In this document: positions 13,501 to 21,908 of the stretch, one piece after another
Position numbering within the stretch: the first letter of the stretch is position 1
Layout: the number at the start of each line of letters is the position of its first letter
Origin: Streptomyces griseus
GTDB taxonomy: Bacteria; Actinomycetota; Actinomycetes; Streptomycetales; Streptomycetaceae
Direction of reading: 5' to 3'
NCBI RefSeq assembly: GCF_900460065.1
Contig: NZ_UAVD01000018.1
Span: forward strand, 1 to 45,468
Length of the DNA stretch: 45,468 bases
Translations under genes and position numbers: made by a program
The notes under the pieces: generated by a model
Databases searched by the model: none
What the model was told of the DNA's origin: nothing
The model's input: the letters and a program-made list of their open reading frames with translations, nothing else

Positions 13501-16500
13501 CGACGTCACCCCCACCCGCACGTCCGCCACCACCCTCGCCGGGCGGACGCCCCAGCAACAGCGCCGCGCCCTGCTGGACCTCGTGCGCCGCCACGCCGCC
13601 GTCGTCCTCGGCCACACCGACGCCACACACGTCGAGAACGACCGGACCTTCAAGGACACCGGGTTCGACTCCCACATGAGCCTGGAGCTCCAGCAGAGCC
13701 TGTCGCGCGCCACCGGCCTCGCGCTCCCCTCCGGCGTGCTGTTCTCCCATCCCACCCCGCACGCCCTCGCCGACCGGATCCACCAGGACCTCCTCGGCAC
13801 CACGGCCCCGGGCACGCGCCCCGGCGACGCCGACGCCCCGGGGGCGAAGGGCGACGCGGTCGCCGTCGTCGGCATGGCCTGCCGTTTCCCCGGCGGGATC
13901 GCCTCGCCCGAGGACCTCTGGCGCCTCGTGGACCAGGGCGGCGACGCCATCGGCCCGTTCCCCACCGACCGGGGCTGGGACCTCGACGCGCTGTACCACC
14001 CGGACCCCGAGCACCCCGGCACCTCCTACGTCCGCAAGGGCGGATTCCTCGACGGGGCAGGCGACTTCGACGCCACGTTCTTCGGCATCTCGCCCCGCGA
14101 GGCCCGGACGATGGACCCGCAGCAGCGGCTCCTGCTGGAGACCTCCTGGGAGGCCGTCGAACGCGCGGGAATCCTCCCGGCCGCCCTGCGCGGCACCCCG
14201 ACCGGAGTCTTCGCGGGCGCCATGGCCATGGAGTACGGCACCCGCCTCCACGAAGCACCCCAGGACTTCCAGGGCCAGATGCTCACCGGCACGGCGGGCA
14301 GCGTCCTCTCCGGGCGCGTGGCCTACGGTCTCGGCCTGCGCGGCCCCGCCGTCACCGTGGACACCGCCTGCTCCTCCTCACTCGTCGCCCTCCACCTGGC
14401 CGCCCAGGCGCTCCGCCAGGGCGACTGCTCCCTCGCCCTCGCCGGCGGGGTCACCGTCATGCCGCACCCCGGCATGTTCCTGGAGTTCAGCCGGCAGCGC
14501 GGGCTGTCGCCCGACGGCCGCTGCAAGGCGTTCGGCTCCGGGGCCGACGGCACCGGATGGGCCGAGGGCGTCGGTGTCGTCGTCCTCGAACGGCTCGCGG
14601 ACGCCCGCCGCAACGGGCACCGGGTCCTCGCCGTGCTCCGTGGCTCCGCCGTCAACCAGGACGGTGCCAGCAACGGCCTCACCGCGCCCAACGGCGACGC
14701 CCAGCAGCAGGTGATCCGGCAGGCGTTGCGCGGGGCGGGACTCGCCCCGGACGACGTGGACGCCGTCGAGGCGCACGGCACCGGCACCCGGCTCGGCGAC
14801 CCCATCGAGGCCCAGGCGCTGCTCGCCACGTACGGCAGCGACCGCGACCCCGAGCACCCCCTGCGGCTCGGCTCCCTCAAGTCCAACATCGGCCACGCCC
14901 AGGCAGCAGCGGGCGTCGGCGGCGTCATCAAGACCGTCATGGCCCTGCGCCACCGCACCCTCCCGAAGACGCTCCACGCCGACGAGCCGTCCCCGTACAT
15001 CGACTGGGACGCGGGCGCCGTGTCCCTGCTGACCGAGGCCATGGCCTGGCCCGAGCGCGGCCGCCCCCGCCGCGCCGCCGTGTCGTCCTTCGGGATCAGC
15101 GGCACCAACGCCCACGTCATCCTGGAAGAGGCCCCGCCGGGACCGGACGACGGCCCCGCCCGGCGACGCACCGACGCCCCCGTCGCCTGGAGCCTCTCCG
15201 CCCGCACCGCCCCGGCGCTCGCCGCCCAGGCCCGGCGCCTGCACACCAGCCTCGGCGCCGACGACGCCCCCCACCCGGCCGACATCGGGTTCTCCCTCGC
15301 CACCACCCGGGCCGCCCTCGACCACCGCGCCGTCCTGATCGGCGACGGCCCGGACGAACTGCTGCCCGCCCTCGCCGCGCTCGCCGACGGCACACCGGCC
15401 GGCACCACGGTCACCGGGACCGTCGGTTCCCCCGCCGCCGGACCCGTCTTCGTCTTCCCCGGACAGGGCGCCCAGTGGTCCGGCATGGGACGGGAACTGG
15501 CCGCCGCGTTCCCCGTCTTCGACGCGTCGCTCGGCGCCTGCGCCCGGGCGCTCGCGCCCTACACGGACTGGGACCTGCGGGCCGAACTCGCCGGAGACCT
15601 GTCCCGCGTGGACGTGCTGCAACCCGCGACCTGGGCGGTGATGGTGTCGCTGGCCCGCCTCTGGCAGTCGTTCGGCGTCACCCCGGCCGCGGTGGTCGGC
15701 CACTCGCAGGGTGAGATAGCCGCGGCCGTCGTCGCCGGTGCGCTCTCCCTGGAGGACGGCGCCCGCGTCGTCGCCGAACGCAGCAGGATCATCCGCCGCA
15801 GCCTCGCCGGGCGCGGTGGCATGGCGTCCGTGGGGCTGCCCGCCGACACCGTACGGGCGCGCCTCGCCGAAGTGGGGGAGGGGCTGGAGGTCGCCGCCGT
15901 CAACGGGCCCCGGTCCACGGTCGTCTCCGGCGACCCCGCCGCCCTCGACCGCCTCCTGGCGCTGCTCGAACCCGAGGACGTCCGGGTCCGCCGCATCGCG
16001 GTCGACTACGCCTCCCACTCCTCGCACGTCGACTCGGTGCGCGACGAGCTCCTGGAGGTGCTGGCCCCCGTCCGGCCGCGCCCCGGCGACGTACCGTTCC
16101 ACTCGACCGTCACCGGGGAGGCCCTTCGCACCACGGAGCTCGACGCCGCCTACTGGGTGCGCAACCTGCGCAGGACCGTCGAGTTCACCACCGCCGTCGA
16201 AGGACTCGCCGCCGAAGGCCACAGCCTGTTCGTGGAGATGAGCCCGCACCCCGTGCTCACCATGGCCGTGGAGGAGACCGCCGACGGCTCCCTCTCGGCC
16301 GTCGGCTCCCTGCGCCGCGACGACGGCGGGCCCCGGCGCTTCCTCACCTCGCTCGCCGAAGCGCACGTCCACGGCACGGACATCGACTGGGCGCCCGCCT
16401 TTCCCGGCGCGAACGTCGTGGACCTGCCCACCTACGCCTTCCAGCACCGGCACCACTGGCTCGACGGCGCCACAGCGCGCCCCACCGTCGCCGACCACCC

Positions 16501-19500
16501 GCTCGCCGCGACCGTGGAACGCCTCGCCGACGGCGACGGCGCCCTGCTGACCGGACTCCTCTCCCGCTCCACCACGCCCTGGATCCCGGATCACGCCGTC
16601 GCCGGCGAGGTCCTGCTGCCCGGCACCGCCTTCGTCGAACTGCTGCTGCGCGCCGGTGAACAGGTCGGCTGCGCCCGCCTGGAGGACCTCACGCTCCAGG
16701 CCCCGCTGCCCCTGCCCGGCGACGGGTCCGCGGTACGCCTCCAGATCTCCGTCCGCGAAGCGGAGGAGGGCACCGGCTCCCGCCCCTTCACCGTGCACAC
16801 CCGCCCGGCGGGCAGCGCGCCCGACTCCCCCTGGACCCGCCACGCCACCGGCACCCTCGCCCCCGCCCGGGCCGCCGCCCAGGCGCCCGACCCGGGCCTC
16901 ACCAACTGGCCGCCCCCGGGCTCCGAACCGGTCGCCCTGGAGAAGCTGTACGGCGAACTCGCCTCCCTCGGCTACGCGTACGGTCCGGCGTTCCGCGGGC
17001 TCACCGCCGCCTGGCGCCAGGGCCGCACCGTCTACGCGGAAGTCGCCCTGCCCGCCGACCGGCATCCCGAGACGGCCGGCTACGGCATCCACCCGGCCCT
17101 CCTGGACGCCTGCCTGCACGCCGCGCTGCTGGACCGCCTCGACACCGACGCGGCCCGGCCGGCCCTGCCCTTCGCCTGGTCCGGCGTCGAACTGCACGCC
17201 ACCGGCGCCACCGCGGCCCGCGTCCGCGTCGTCCCGGCCGAGCCCGGGTCCGACACCGTCGCGGTCACCGTCGCCGACGCGAGCGGCCAGCCGCTCGTCG
17301 GGGTCGAAGCCCTGGTGCTCCGCGAGGCGCCCGTCGCACCCGGCCCCGCCGACGCCCTCCCGGAAGGGCTGTACCGCGTCACCTGGACGCCCGCGCCCAC
17401 CCCCGCACCCGCCGCCGCCCCGCCCGGCGAGTGGTGTGCGTACGGCGACGAACTGCCCGACCCCGTCCCGCCGACCGTCGTCGCCCGGGTCCAGACCGGG
17501 CCCGACGTGGCCGACGCCGTCAACCACGCGCTGCGGACGGTCCAGCGGTGGCTCGCCGACGAACGGTGCGCCCGCTCCCGGCTCGTCCTCGCCGTCCGCG
17601 GCGACACCCCGGCCGAGGCCGCCGTCGCCGGTCTCGTCCGCTCCGCCAGGACCGAGCACCCCGGCCGCTTCGTCCTCGTCCACCTGCCCGCCGACGCGTC
17701 CGACGCGGACGCCGCCTCCGCCGCATCCGGCGACGAACCGGAGATCCGGTCCGGCGCGGGCGGCCCGACCGTGCCGCGGCTCGCCCGCGTCGGCGCCGAC
17801 GGCGTCCTCGCCCCGCCCGCCGAAGGGCCCTGGCGGCTGGACGTCACCGACACCGGCGGCCTCGACCGGCTCGCCCTGCTCCCCTCACCGGCCGCCGCCC
17901 GCACCCTGGCACCCGGCGAGGTGCGGGTGAGGATGGCCGCGGCGGGGCTCAACTTCCGGGACGTCGTCGTCTCCCTCGGCATGGTGCCCGGGCTGGAGGG
18001 CGTCGGAGTGGAAGGCGCCGGGGTCGTCGCGGAGACCGGACCGGGCGTCACCCGCCTCGCCGTCGGCGACCGGGTCATGGGCCTGCTCCCGCAGGCCATG
18101 GCCCCCGTCGCCGTGGCCGACGCCCGCACCCTCGTACGCGTCCCCGACGGCTGGACCCTGCGCCAGGCCGCATCCGTCCCCGTCGCCTTCCTCACCGCCG
18201 AACTCGGCCTCGTCGAGGGCGCGGGCCTCGGGCCCGGCGACCGCGTGCTGGTCCACACCGCCACCGGCGGACTGGGCCTCGCCGCCCTCCAGTTGGCTCG
18301 CCGCGCCGGCGCCGAGGTCTTCGCCACCGCCAGCCCGGGCAAACACGCCCTCCTGCGCCGGCTCGGCCTCGACGACGACCACATCGCCTCCAGCCGCGAC
18401 CTCGGCTTCCGCGAACGGTTCCTGGACGCCACCGGCGGCGCCGGCCTGGACGTCGTCATGAACACCCTCAGCGGCGAGTTCACCGACGCCTCCCTCGACC
18501 TCCTGCCGCGCGGCGGCCGGTTCGTCGAGATGGGCAAGACCGACATCCGCGACCCCGGCACGGTCGCCGCCGACCACCCGGGCGTCGACTACCTCTACTT
18601 CGACCTGCTGGCCGAAGCACCCGACCGGATCCGCGACGGCCTCGACCGGCTGGCCGCCCCCCTCGCCGACGGCGACCTGACCCCGCCGCTCAGCAGCAGC
18701 CGGGACATCCGGCACGCCCCCGAGGCATTCGCCACCCTCCGCGCCGCCACCCACCTCGGCAAGATCGTGCTCACCCTCCCGCACACCTGGGACGCCGAGC
18801 GGACCGTCCTGGTCACCGGCGGCACCGGGACCCTGGGCAGGCTCCTCGCCCGGCACCTCGTCACCCGGCACGGCGTGCGCCACCTGCTCCTCACCAGCAG
18901 GCGCGGACCCGAAGCCGAAGGGGCCGGCGAGCTCGTCGACGACCTGCGCGGACTCGGCGCCCACGCCACCGTCGTCGGCTGCGACGCCGCCGACCGCGAC
19001 GCGCTCGCCGCCCTGCTCGCCGGCATCCCCGCCGACCGGCCGCTCGGCGCGGTCGTGCACACGGCGGGTCTCCTGGACGACGCCACCGTGGAGGGCATGA
19101 CGCCCGCGCAGGTGGAACGGGTCCTGCGGGCCAAGGTCCGGTCCGCCGAACTGCTCGACGAGCTGACCGAGGGCATCGACCTCGACGCGTTCGTCCTCTT
19201 CTCCTCCGTCGCCGGGGTGCTGGGCACCGCGGGGCAGGCCAACTACGCCGCCGCCAACGCGGCCCTGGACGCCCTCGCCGTCCGCCGCAGGCGGCAGGGG
19301 CGTGCGGCGGTGTCGGTCGCCTGGGGGCTGTGGGAGCAGTCCAGCGGCATGACCGGGCACCTGGACGGGCAGGACATCGGGCGGCTCGCCCGCACCGGAA
19401 CGGCCCCCCTCGCCTCCGCCGACGGACTGGCCCTGTTCGACGCGGCCCTCGCCGTGGACGAGCCCGGTGTGGTCGCGACCCGCCTCGACCACGCGGTCCT

Positions 19501-20122
19501 GCGGGAGCAGAGCCCCGCCACCCTGCCGGCCGTGCTGCGCACCCTGGCCGGCACCGGACGCCGCCGCGCCACCGCACCCGCCCCGGGCGTCGAGAGCGAC
19601 GACGCGACCCTCGCGCGGCGTCTCGCGGACGCCGCCCCCGCCGAGCGCCGGCACACCCTGCTGGAGCTCGTCCGCAACCAGACGGCGACCGTCCTGCGGC
19701 TCTCCGGGGCCCACGATGTGGAGGACGAACGGCCGTTCCGGGAGGTCGGATTCGACTCGCTCACCGCGGTGGAGCTGCGGAACCGGATCAACGCCGCCAC
19801 CGGACTGCGGCTGCCGAGCACCGTCGTCTTCCGCCACCCCACCCCCGCGCAGCTCGCCGACCGGCTGCACACCGAGCTGGTGCCGGAGCAGGACACCGAC
19901 GGGGCCGCCACGACCGTCCTCGCCGACATCGGCCGCCTGCGCACGGCGGTCGCCGGCATCACCGACGAGGAGAGGACGGCCGTGGCCGAGGAGCTGAGCC
20001 GGCTCCTCACGGAGGTCGGCGGCGTCGAGGACCTGCTGAACTCCGCGGGACAGAGCGACCTCGCCGCCGCGACCGACGACGAGATGTTCGCGCTGATCGA
20101 CAAGGAGCTGGAGATGGAGTGA
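10598..20122 (+). CDS. Type I modular polyketide synthase: loading module and extension module 1
   Basis: A 3174-residue starter PKS. An Ala/Pro/Thr-rich N-terminal stretch of about 85 residues precedes the loading module: KSQ (about 88-500, active Cys replaced by Gln247 in DTGQSSS), AT (Ser691 in GHSQG, YASH 792-795, methylmalonyl type) and ACP (Ser1025). KSQ decarboxylates the loaded methylmalonyl to propionyl. Module 1: KS (Cys1258, His1393, His1433); AT (Ser1703, YASH 1804-1807); DH (His1999 in HxxxGxxxxP, Asp2170 in HPALLDA); ER (about 2438-2735, cofactor motif HTATGGLG, GMVPG with Val where 2S-type ERs have Tyr); KR (GGTGTLG, LDD, Ser2870, Tyr2883); ACP (Ser3054). All reductive domains look active, predicting a 2-methylpentanoyl product. 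The C-terminus (about 3100-3174, ending in acidic EMFALIDKELEME) is a typical docking domain for a next PKS that is not in this window. The ATG at 10598 is preceded by GGGGGCTGAAGG; a GTG at 10523 is less likely. Confidence 0.96.
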   Translation: MRNDESTAHGSGPRTTADRPAPGPGEPTAGAPAPQAAMPEASTAVAPTLGATPGTSASGTSALRASAPEAPAPETSTATPPPVPHEHDAPVAVIGVACRLPGADGPDAFWELLRTGRDAVRELPAGRRTEGAPAVAGYLDRIDTFDAEFFGISPREAAATDPQQRLLLELGWEALENAGTLPAGLRGSRTAVLAAAIWDDYAELTHGGGPDALTHHSFTGTRRAMLANRLSHTLGLTGPSLTVDTGQSSSLVAVHLACELLRKNEATTALVGGVNLIAGPGSTAASQRMGGLSPTGRCHTFDERADGYVRGEGGAVLVLKPLDLARADGDRVLGVIRGSAVNNDGGGDALGVPRRETQEDVLRLAHRRAGTVPADLHYVELHGTGTPVGDPVEAAALGAALGTGRPDGDPLTVGSVKTNIGHLEGAAGIVGLLKVLLSAGHRQVPPTLHHATPNPRIPLDALNLRVQTDLTPWPGTGRPPLAGVSSFGLGGTNCHVVVEGPALAEPAEPGPALAADRVLWPLSATSPAALRAQAARLRDHLARHPDAAPAEVGHSLATTRTAFRHRAVACGDDLGRLTAAVTALAEDLPDPDLVMGAPAGAPSPVFVFPGQGAQWSRMGLELADAFPVFDDALRECAAALAPFVGRDLRVELAGGLGRVDVVQPASWAVMVSLARLWESFGVSPAAVVGHSQGEIAAAVVAGALSLEDGARIVAERSRVIGERLAGRGGMASVALPAETVRERVAGFGDRLAVAAVNGPSSTVVSGEPTALDELLAALEGEEVRVRRIAVDYASHSSHVESIREELLDVLAPIVPRSATVPFYSTVTGGLLDTEQLDAAYWVRNLRQTVEFEATTRALIADGLSAFVECSAHPVLAVGIQDSGATAVIGSLKRHDGGRDRFLAGVAAAWASGLTVAADALFHRPGARRHPLPTYAFQRQSHWLPTAGTTAPTTAPPAPGPLAETAPDPDVTPTRTSATTLAGRTPQQQRRALLDLVRRHAAVVLGHTDATHVENDRTFKDTGFDSHMSLELQQSLSRATGLALPSGVLFSHPTPHALADRIHQDLLGTTAPGTRPGDADAPGAKGDAVAVVGMACRFPGGIASPEDLWRLVDQGGDAIGPFPTDRGWDLDALYHPDPEHPGTSYVRKGGFLDGAGDFDATFFGISPREARTMDPQQRLLLETSWEAVERAGILPAALRGTPTGVFAGAMAMEYGTRLHEAPQDFQGQMLTGTAGSVLSGRVAYGLGLRGPAVTVDTACSSSLVALHLAAQALRQGDCSLALAGGVTVMPHPGMFLEFSRQRGLSPDGRCKAFGSGADGTGWAEGVGVVVLERLADARRNGHRVLAVLRGSAVNQDGASNGLTAPNGDAQQQVIRQALRGAGLAPDDVDAVEAHGTGTRLGDPIEAQALLATYGSDRDPEHPLRLGSLKSNIGHAQAAAGVGGVIKTVMALRHRTLPKTLHADEPSPYIDWDAGAVSLLTEAMAWPERGRPRRAAVSSFGISGTNAHVILEEAPPGPDDGPARRRTDAPVAWSLSARTAPALAAQARRLHTSLGADDAPHPADIGFSLATTRAALDHRAVLIGDGPDELLPALAALADGTPAGTTVTGTVGSPAAGPVFVFPGQGAQWSGMGRELAAAFPVFDASLGACARALAPYTDWDLRAELAGDLSRVDVLQPATWAVMVSLARLWQSFGVTPAAVVGHSQGEIAAAVVAGALSLEDGARVVAERSRIIRRSLAGRGGMASVGLPADTVRARLAEVGEGLEVAAVNGPRSTVVSGDPAALDRLLALLEPEDVRVRRIAVDYASHSSHVDSVRDELLEVLAPVRPRPGDVPFHSTVTGEALRTTELDAAYWVRNLRRTVEFTTAVEGLAAEGHSLFVEMSPHPVLTMAVEETADGSLSAVGSLRRDDGGPRRFLTSLAEAHVHGTDIDWAPAFPGANVVDLPTYAFQHRHHWLDGATARPTVADHPLAATVERLADGDGALLTGLLSRSTTPWIPDHAVAGEVLLPGTAFVELLLRAGEQVGCARLEDLTLQAPLPLPGDGSAVRLQISVREAEEGTGSRPFTVHTRPAGSAPDSPWTRHATGTLAPARAAAQAPDPGLTNWPPPGSEPVALEKLYGELASLGYAYGPAFRGLTAAWRQGRTVYAEVALPADRHPETAGYGIHPALLDACLHAALLDRLDTDAARPALPFAWSGVELHATGATAARVRVVPAEPGSDTVAVTVADASGQPLVGVEALVLREAPVAPGPADALPEGLYRVTWTPAPTPAPAAAPPGEWCAYGDELPDPVPPTVVARVQTGPDVADAVNHALRTVQRWLADERCARSRLVLAVRGDTPAEAAVAGLVRSARTEHPGRFVLVHLPADASDADAASAASGDEPEIRSGAGGPTVPRLARVGADGVLAPPAEGPWRLDVTDTGGLDRLALLPSPAAARTLAPGEVRVRMAAAGLNFRDVVVSLGMVPGLEGVGVEGAGVVAETGPGVTRLAVGDRVMGLLPQAMAPVAVADARTLVRVPDGWTLRQAASVPVAFLTAELGLVEGAGLGPGDRVLVHTATGGLGLAALQLARRAGAEVFATASPGKHALLRRLGLDDDHIASSRDLGFRERFLDATGGAGLDVVMNTLSGEFTDASLDLLPRGGRFVEMGKTDIRDPGTVAADHPGVDYLYFDLLAEAPDRIRDGLDRLAAPLADGDLTPPLSSSRDIRHAPEAFATLRAATHLGKIVLTLPHTWDAERTVLVTGGTGTLGRLLARHLVTRHGVRHLLLTSRRGPEAEGAGELVDDLRGLGAHATVVGCDAADRDALAALLAGIPADRPLGAVVHTAGLLDDATVEGMTPAQVERVLRAKVRSAELLDELTEGIDLDAFVLFSSVAGVLGTAGQANYAAANAALDALAVRRRRQGRAAVSVAWGLWEQSSGMTGHLDGQDIGRLARTGTAPLASADGLALFDAALAVDEPGVVATRLDHAVLREQSPATLPAVLRTLAGTGRRRATAPAPGVESDDATLARRLADAAPAERRHTLLELVRNQTATVLRLSGAHDVEDERPFREVGFDSLTAVELRNRINAATGLRLPSTVVFRHPTPAQLADRLHTELVPEQDTDGAATTVLADIGRLRTAVAGITDEERTAVAEELSRLLTEVGGVEDLLNSAGQSDLAAATDDEMFALIDKELEME
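12413..13253 (+). repeat. AT-domain DNA cassette, copy L (loading AT; pairs with 392-1232)
   Basis: This is the partner of the AT cassette in the left PKS, colinear over 841 bases without indels. Similarity drops at both edges: upstream before the FPGQG codons and downstream after the ATAVIG/TGAVG divergence. Within it, 12668-12723 instead matches the module 1 AT. Confidence 0.85.
12668..12723 (+). repeat. 56-bp exact repeat shared with 15704-15759 (AT active-site region)
   Basis: Starting at the catalytic Ser codon, 56 consecutive bases of the loading AT are identical to the module 1 AT. Copy A at 647-702 encodes the same protein here but with different synonymous codons. The boundaries on both sides revert to the copy A sequence, which is the pattern left by a short gene-conversion tract. 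Confidence 0.85.
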
Positions 20123-20124
20123 GG

Positions 20125-20215
20125 GCGCCGCCGCCCGGGCCCGCGGCCGTACGAACCCGCGGTCGTGCGCTGCCGTGCCTGCCCGCGGCCGTACGCGCCG
20201 CCGCCCGGGCCCGCG
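20125..20215 (+). repeat. Imperfect duplicated segment after the PKS stop
   Basis: A 21-bp GC-rich sequence is repeated exactly (20125-20145 and 20195-20215), and cccgcggccgtacg is repeated at 20140-20153 and 20183-20196. The 166-base spacer between the PKS and the convergent permease contains no gene. Confidence 0.75.
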
Positions 20216-20230
20216 ACACGGCACCGCTTT

Positions 20231-20277
20231 CCGGGCTGCGCGAGCCCGGAACGCCGCCGCCCGGGCTCCCGGGCGGC
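20231..20277. terminator. Double hairpin terminator between PKS and permease
   Basis: There are two adjacent inverted repeats. The first is ccgggct-N5-agcccgg (20231-20249); the second is gccgcccggg paired with cccgggcggc (20256-20277). They separate the convergent PKS and NCS2 genes and probably mark the transcriptional end of the cluster. Confidence 0.75.
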
Positions 20278-20288
20278 GCCGTCGCCGG

Positions 20289-21680
20289 TCACGCCCCGCC
20301 CGGCACCCCCCGCTCGCCCTCCGCGTCGCCCGCGGTCGTCGGCACCGGCCGCTCGTCCTTCATATGGGCGGGAGCCATCACGCGCAGGGCGTGGTAGCCG
20401 GTGATCACGACGATCGTGCCGAGCGCGATGCCGCCCAGCTCGAAGTTGTCGGTGATCTTCAGGCTCACCCCGCCGACGCCGATGATGATGCCCGCGGCCG
20501 CGGGGACGAGATTGAGCGGATTACGCAGGTCCACCCGGCCGTTCAGCCAGATCTGCGCCCCGAGCAGCCCGATCATCCCGTACAGGATCACGGTGATCCC
20601 GCCGAGGACCCCGCCGGGGATCGCGGCGACGACCGCGCCGAACTTGGGGCACAGGCCGAACAGCAGCGCGAAGCAGGCCGCCGCCCAGTACGCGGCGGTG
20701 GAGTAGACGCGGGTCGCGGCCATCACGCCGATGTTCTCGGAGTAGGTGGTGTTGGGCGGCCCGCCCACGGCGGTGGAGAGCATCGACGCGGCCCCGTCCG
20801 CCGCGATGGCGGTGCCGAGCTTGTCGTCCAGGGAGTCGCCGGTCATCTCGCCCACGGCCTTGACGTGTCCGGCGTTCTCCGCGATCAGGGCGATCACCAC
20901 CGGCAGCGCCACCAGGATCGCGGACAGCTCGAAGCTCGGCGCGTGGAAGGACGGCAGCCCGATCCAGTCGGCCGAGCCCACGGCGGACAGGTCGAGGCGC
21001 CAGTGGTCGGTGGCGTCGCCACCGCCCACCGGCGAGTGGATCTTGCCGAACGCCAGGTCGAGGACCCAGGACAGCAGGTATCCGAAGATCAGCCCCAGGA
21101 AGATCGCGATCCGGGCGAGGAAGCCGCGCAGGCACACCACGGCGAGGCCGGTGAACAGCATCACCGCCAGCGCCGTCCACTGGTCCTGCGGCCAGTACGT
21201 CGACGCGGTCACCGGCGCCAGGTTGAAGCCGATCAGCATCACCACCGCGCCCGTCACCACCGGCGGCATCGCCGCGTGGATGATCCGCGCGCCGAACCGC
21301 TGCACGGCGAGACCCACGAGGAACAGGGCCACCGCGACCACGAAGACCGCGCCCGTGATGGTGGCGGCGTCGCCACCGCTCGCCCGGATCGCGGCCGCGA
21401 CGCCGACGAAGGAGAGCGAGCAGCCCAGATAGCTGGGCACCCGGCCCCTGGTCGCCAGCAGGAAGATCACGGTCGCGATGCCGGACATCATGATCGCGAG
21501 GTTCGGATCGAGGCCCATCAGGACCGGAGCGACGAACGACGCCCCGAACATCGCCACCACGTGCTGTGCGCCGAGTCCGAACGTACGGGGCCAGGAGAGC
21601 CGCTCGTCGGGGCGGACCACCGCCCCGGGCGCCGGTGTCTTCCCGTCGCCGTGCAAGGTCCAGCGCACGCCGAGGCTCAT
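20289..21680 (-). CDS. NCS2-family uracil/xanthine permease
   Basis: A 463-residue polytopic membrane protein with the hydrophobic pattern of the NCS2 (UraA/PbuX) nucleobase:cation symporters, normally 14 TM segments. Family marks are the N-terminal GLGAQHVVAMFGA, the central IALIAENAGHVKAVGE (substrate-binding Glu region) and GGPPNTTYSENIGVMAATRVYS, the second nucleobase-binding motif. The latter is closest to uracil permeases, so uracil uptake is favoured over xanthine, without certainty. I chose the ATG at 21680, preceded on its strand by AGGGAGC; an in-frame upstream start lacks such a site. It is transcribed toward the PKS cluster and separated from it by hairpins. No PyrR or purine riboswitch element was noticed upstream. 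Confidence 0.92.
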   Translation of the reverse strand: MSLGVRWTLHGDGKTPAPGAVVRPDERLSWPRTFGLGAQHVVAMFGASFVAPVLMGLDPNLAIMMSGIATVIFLLATRGRVPSYLGCSLSFVGVAAAIRASGGDAATITGAVFVVAVALFLVGLAVQRFGARIIHAAMPPVVTGAVVMLIGFNLAPVTASTYWPQDQWTALAVMLFTGLAVVCLRGFLARIAIFLGLIFGYLLSWVLDLAFGKIHSPVGGGDATDHWRLDLSAVGSADWIGLPSFHAPSFELSAILVALPVVIALIAENAGHVKAVGEMTGDSLDDKLGTAIAADGAASMLSTAVGGPPNTTYSENIGVMAATRVYSTAAYWAAACFALLFGLCPKFGAVVAAIPGGVLGGITVILYGMIGLLGAQIWLNGRVDLRNPLNLVPAAAGIIIGVGGVSLKITDNFELGGIALGTIVVITGYHALRVMAPAHMKDERPVPTTAGDAEGERGVPGGA

Positions 21681-21782
21681 GGATGCTCCCTGAAGGTCTG
21701 CTCGGTGTGCCGGCCGGTCTGCGACCCGGTCTTCGGTGTTCACCTGCGGAAAAGATCAGCGCCATGGTAGTGGTGCGCCGAG

Positions 21783-21820
21783 CGGCGGTCGCGCGGAGGT
21801 CTCCCACCGCGCGACCGCCG
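21783..21820 (-). terminator. Terminator downstream of the MFS gene
   Basis: A perfect 14-bp inverted repeat (21783-21796 with 21807-21820) with a 10-nt loop lies 88 bases beyond the MFS stop and before the permease gene on the same strand. Confidence 0.75.
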
Positions 21821-21908
21821 CACCGCGTTCCGCCCCGGGCGCCGGTTCCGCACCGGGTCCCGGGCGGCCGTACGGAGGAGCTGCGCCCCGTCCCGCCGCC
21901 CGGCCCCG

